A stretch of 37,332 nt of DNA from Tetrahymena elliotti 4EA. Lineage: Eukaryota > Ciliophora > Oligohymenophorea > Hymenostomatida > Tetrahymenidae. Location: positions 386,559 through 423,890 of the forward strand of contig JH720362.1 in assembly GCA_000231825.2 (NCBI GenBank). The letters are read 5' to 3'. Of the stretch, positions 33,122-37,332 are shown piece by piece (the stretch's first letter is position 1; each line of letters begins with the position of its first letter). The position numbers and the translations under genes were made by a program. Below the pieces are notes generated by a model. The model was not told the DNA's origin and did not search any database. It worked only from the letters and a program-made list of their open reading frames with translations.

Positions 33122-36100
33122 ATGCTAATACAAGCTTTAATCTTTTGTAAATATCTTGCTTTTTAATCTGAGCTAATTAATATTTTTCTTAATATAAATA
33201 GACTATTTAGTTGCTTTAAGCATATCTCAGCCGGTTTGCTAGAAAACGCTTAGTGCAACTCAACCAACAGGTTTTGCTGGTATTATTATTTGCAAAAATT
33301 AATTTACATATTGAATAAATAATAATATTATACACTTAAAATTAGGATACCGCTGTATGATGGCATCATCAAATGATTTTAACTCAAATTATGTATAAAA
33401 TACATGGAAGATATATTCAATAAATAGCTCTGATTAAAAGACTCCAATAACTACAGCAATAAATAGAATGCCTTGCTCTTCTAATGTTATTTAGAGTCTT
33501 AATGCTGGAATAGTTATTGATATTGATTATAGTGCTTAAAACTAGTATTTACATTCAGTTTAGATAAGCTTTGATCTTTTTTCTAATTATGCACCTTATA
33601 ATTTTATATTTAAAACTGGCTGGAATTCAAATACGTTTTTTTAAACTTAATTTCCTAGTATTAGTGCTAGTAGTAATGGTATAACATATGATTAAGACTT
33701 AAGTTGTGCAGATAAATTTTATTATAAGTCATTTACCTAATTATTTTATATTCCTTATGATGTTACTGATGCAACATCAGTTTCTTTTCTTTTTAAAAAC
33801 TTTGACTCTAGTTATAATCTAATGATGATAAATCTTTCAAACATAGAAGTTTTGTTTTACTTTAAGGTAAATATTTTTATTCTTTATTAATTTATAAAAA
33901 CCATAAATCTACCTGATTTAAAAAAAACCATTCTTTATCAATTCTAAAATTTTCCCAAAATTATTCAAAAATAATAATTTTTGTTAAAATTTCAGAAATA
34001 ATAGCTTATAAATTTTACTCATTATCTTTAAAAACCATATTTTAAAATTATTTTTTTAATTTATTTTTATAGAATAACATTTTATACATTTGAATGAGAT
34101 AAAATAAAACCACTATTTATATTTATTTAATTTTACTAAATAGTGCCCTTTTGGTTGTTCTGGTGCTTGTACAGGTGGGGTATGCTCTGGCTGTGCACTT
34201 GGTTATGATTCAGTTGATGGGAAATGCAGCTTGTAATGCTCTTAAGATTAATACATATATATCTAACCAGGTTCCACCTTGTAAACATGCAAAACATGCC
34301 CTACAAATTGTAAAACATGCACTAGTGATACAGTTTGTACTGCTTGTATTAACAATGATTATGTTTTGACAGATTACTAAGGGGGGAAAAAATGCTTTCA
34401 AATATGTACTTCATCATAATACTCAGATCAAGGAGTATGCTATAATTGTATGTCAAACTGTTTAAAATGCTAAACTGGAGATGATTGTCAAGAATGCGAT
34501 CCTAATTACTTTACAGCCACCATTAACAATAAAAAATCATGCGTGAACAAATGCACATAGCCATCATAATATTAAGATTCATAAGGAAATTGTTAGAATT
34601 GTTTATCAAATTGTATTAAATGTTCATCTGCTGATAGATGTGAAACTTGTGATACTAATTATGTATTTTTCAATCTCGGTACTTCAGATAGATGTGCTGC
34701 AAAATGTACTTAGCCTTCATAATATTAAGACTCATAAGGAGATTGTTAAAACTGCTTACCAAATTGTATTAAATGCTCATCTGCTGATAGATGTGAAACT
34801 TGTGATACTAATTATGTATTTTTTAACCTTGGAACTTCAGATAAGTGTGCTGCAAAATGTACTTAACCTGCATAATATTTAGACTCAAAAGGAGATTGTT
34901 AGAGCTGTTTTCTAAATTGTAATCAGTGCTCATCTGGAGACACTTGTACTTCTTGTGTTAATAATTATACTTTAATGAAGATTAATAATTAAGATTAATG
35001 TGTTTAAAATTGTACTTAGCCTTCTTAATATTTAGATTCATAAGGAGTTTGTTAGAATTGTATTTAAAATTGCAATGCATGCTCATAAGCTAATGTTTGT
35101 AATACTTGCAATACTGGATACACAAAGACTTAGCAAGGTACTTGTATATGTGAAGGTTACTAGAGTAGCAATTAATGTCTACCTTGCTTAGCATCATGTA
35201 AATCTTGCATAGACAACTCAGTAAAAAGTTGTGTTTAATGCAATAATGGCTATAATCCTATTATTGAATCAGCTAGTTAATAAACTTTTGAATGTGTTTA
35301 AGTATGCCCAAATAATTACTAACTAGTCAACAATTAATGCTAATAGTGTGATAAAAGTAATTAATAGAACTGTTTAAATTGCCCCAGTACTTGTAGAACA
35401 TGCTCTTCATCTTAGAGTAGCACATGTCTAGATTGCTATGAGGGTTTGTAGCTTAATGGAAGTGGTTAATGCTCATGCACAAATGATTAAAGAAGCTTAA
35501 ATTTTTATTGGTGTAGTTATAACAAAATAGCAGTTGTAAATGCAATATTTTCAAATCAAACACCAACTTTGACTCTTGATTTTGGTCTAAATTTGGAATC
35601 AAATTTAATACAATGTAATGAAATCTTTGAAAATAATACTCTCAATCTTTTAGGTTCTAGCTCATGTTCAATAAATTAATCTCAAGTTATAGTATCATTA
35701 AGTAATAATGAAATTAATTATAATAAGTAAATATTTTAAATTTAAAATTATTTAATTATAGGTTAAGATTCTTAGATTTTAGTGAGTGATCCCATCACCT
35801 TAACTAACAGTGCTTAGAAACTTAAATTTTAAGGAACTTAATTTCCTCTTGATGTTATATATGTGATATCTGTTATTTAATAACCTGTTTCTCCTGAAGT
35901 TGCCATAAAATATAATGAAACTGTAAACTATTGCAATGATGACATTACCTTCTAGATTTAACCAATAAAAAATGATGCAGGAAGAGGTTTTCTAAATTTT
36001 GAATGGATATTTGATTAGATATAAGGATTTGATTAAAAAACAATATAAAATATCAACACTATTATTTAATCAGCAAATACTCAGAAAAGCTAAACTTTAG

Positions 36101-37332
36101 TGTTTCCTAAATAGAGTATTCCAGTAAGCTAAAATCTAAATATAAAATTGTCTTACAAACTGAAAGTGAATTTTAGTAACACACAGAGTCTAACATCAAA
36201 AATCTAAATCTCTAAATAAATTTATGTAAGTTATATACAAAGTAAATATGCTCCAATCTACAGGTAAATCATTATAATTTAATTACCTTAAAAAAGTTAA
36301 TTTGCTTAAATTATTTTTTGCAAAAAAATTATCGAATCTAGAAAAATATTTTTTAAATTTTATAAAAAAAGTTAAGCCTTGGCAAATATTTTAATCAAAT
36401 TTTTTATCTTTTATATAAAAATGTGAATTTAATTAATTTTTTATAATTAAAGGTTTATTGAGCTAAAAATAAAATATATTTTTTATACTTAAGAGTGTGG
36501 GCTATAAAGATCTATTTCAACTTAAGATAATTATGACATTGAGATTAAATCTCAAATGTTGCCTTCATTGAACTAGAAAATAGTTTAATATCAGAATGAG
36601 GTATTTGAGTTAACTATTCCTTCATACTCTGTAGATTTTGTTGGAACTAATTTAGACATTTAGGTAAATTTAATTAATTACTAAAAGAAAACCTTTTACT
36701 CAATTTAAATACAAATAGTTCGAAATCAGTTCAGACAATAAAGCTTTTGTCACTTCTCAAACAATTTCTCTACCATATATATTGTCAGATCTATAGCTTT
36801 ACATATAAAATGGTGCTGAAATGCTTGTTGACTATAAAAGAAAAATCAACCTTATTGGAGTAGCTAGAGATTAAGAAATTTTAGATCCTAAATAACCCCA
36901 AGGAATATAAACTAGCTGGTCATGTAGAAAGGTAGGTTCTACAAATGGAGATGATAAATGCTATAACTACTTAAATGAACTTTATAATATTCCTTAAAAT
37001 GTTTAAACTCTTACGATTGAAGGAGGTACATTCAGTGCATATTAAATTCTTTCATTCTCCTTTTCTGGTTCAAAAGATACAAGATCTGCCCAATAAAATA
37101 TTTTAGTAATCTTTGCTGAAATAGAACTTCCTCCTTTGTATGTTTTTTTTGATGACCCATCTCAGACTTAGTAAGTCAATTTAAATGATGATATCTCTGC
37201 AACTCTTGTCTATGATTCAAAAGCTCCATCTGACATTCTTACATATGCAGGAGCTATCCTTTACAATAATTTTGTTGTAGGAGTTATCAAGTTTGACTAT
37301 GAAAGAGTTAAATTAAGAATTTGGAATTATTT
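33122..37332 (+). CDS. REJ-type membrane receptor with signal peptide and Cys repeats (3' end beyond window)
   Basis: Exons: 33122-33146, 33202-33279, 33346-33866, 34144-35701, 35762-36263, 36453-36663, 36719-37332 (open at the edge). All phases agree (1, 1, 0, 1, 2, 0). The spliced start MLIQALIFYYLVALSIS is a clear signal peptide and decides the ATG. Exon 3 encodes a compact N-terminal domain of about 173 residues. Exon 4 holds many CxxC-type furin/EGF-like repeats, including a near-identical 51-residue tandem pair, and then runs into the REJ-like region at about 35514. From there the protein is collinear with the upstream copy, and after 36790 it is almost identical in DNA. Expected location: cell or ciliary surface, type I orientation at the N-terminus, with the GPS-like motif and membrane spans beyond the window by analogy to the upstream copy. 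Ligand unknown. Confidence 0.85.
34552..34870 (+). repeat. Tandem 153-bp coding repeat (51-aa Cys-rich unit)
   Basis: Two units encoding a CTQPSQYYQDSQG segment followed by CIKCSSADRCETCDTNYVFF repeat at an offset of 153 nt, for example 34621 and 34774, with only a few base changes. More diverged units flank them. The near identity shows a recent duplication inside the exon. Confidence 0.75.
36719..37332 (+). other. Segment nearly identical to 27241-27852 of the upstream receptor copy
   Basis: Long runs, for example 36811-36880 and 37015-37085, are base-for-base equal or nearly equal to the upstream copy, including silent positions. The 5' exons of the same genes (35762-36263 against 26353-26851) differ far more. 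The pattern fits gene conversion or a very recent exchange. Confidence 0.6.

Noticed and set aside
34381..34392. G6A6 tract as a second deletion-boundary signal
   Set aside because: It lies inside the Cys-rich exon and encodes GGKK in frame, and no inverted partner is nearby.
34151..34882. Several short standard-code frames on both strands
   Set aside because: They overlap the Cys-rich exon 34144-35701 in other frames; the Cys spacing is coherent only in the chosen frame.

Overview
The window reads as macronuclear-type DNA of an oligohymenophorean ciliate, most like Tetrahymena. Base composition is extremely AT-rich. Long reading frames appear only when TAA and TAG are read as glutamine and TGA is the sole stop. 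Introns are short, AT-only and GT-AG. The supplied standard-code frames are almost all fragments or shadows. Everything below uses the ciliate code (TAA/TAG = Q).

Layout. (1) 1-680: the 3' end of a divergent leucine-rich-repeat (LRR) gene. (2) 1142-1498: a small basic protein with a histone-fold, H2B-like pattern. (3) 1906-2289: a possible small two-exon gene. (4) 2703-17518: one very large gene. Exon 1 (2703-5950) encodes a Q/N-rich N-terminus and a protein kinase domain. Phase-2 introns then join it to about 56 further exons, most exactly 90 nt long and each encoding one 30-residue ribonuclease-inhibitor-type LRR. My model gives 2718 codons with no in-frame TGA before the last. (5) 18291-20318: an intact 675-residue divergent LRR gene, paralogous to the gene at position 1. 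(6) 20531-22881: a decayed duplicate zone with a kinase-gene fragment, a broken H2B-like copy and a broken LRR-exon array. (7) 23420-23537: a remnant of the 3' end of a REJ/GPS-type receptor gene. (8) 23680-25421, minus strand: a small LRR gene built from the same 90-nt exon cassettes. (9) 26103-30501 and 33122-37332 (running off the end): tandem paralogs of a large surface receptor. The second has a signal peptide and furin/EGF-like Cys repeats. The first has lost that front part but carries the complete C-terminus, with a GPS-like Cys motif and five predicted membrane spans.

How the parts fit. The locus looks like a birth-and-death cluster of recognition-type genes. A cytosolic kinase is fused to a very long LRR surface, which resembles an NLR or RI-LRR arrangement, although no NACHT domain is visible. 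LRR cassettes also lie nearby in a decayed plus-strand array and in an inverted gene. Tandem membrane receptors are adjacent. Because all cassette exons begin and end in intron phase 2, any of them can be gained, lost or exchanged without breaking the frame. The link to recognition or defence is inference; exon structure, phases, motifs and decay marks are read directly from the sequence.
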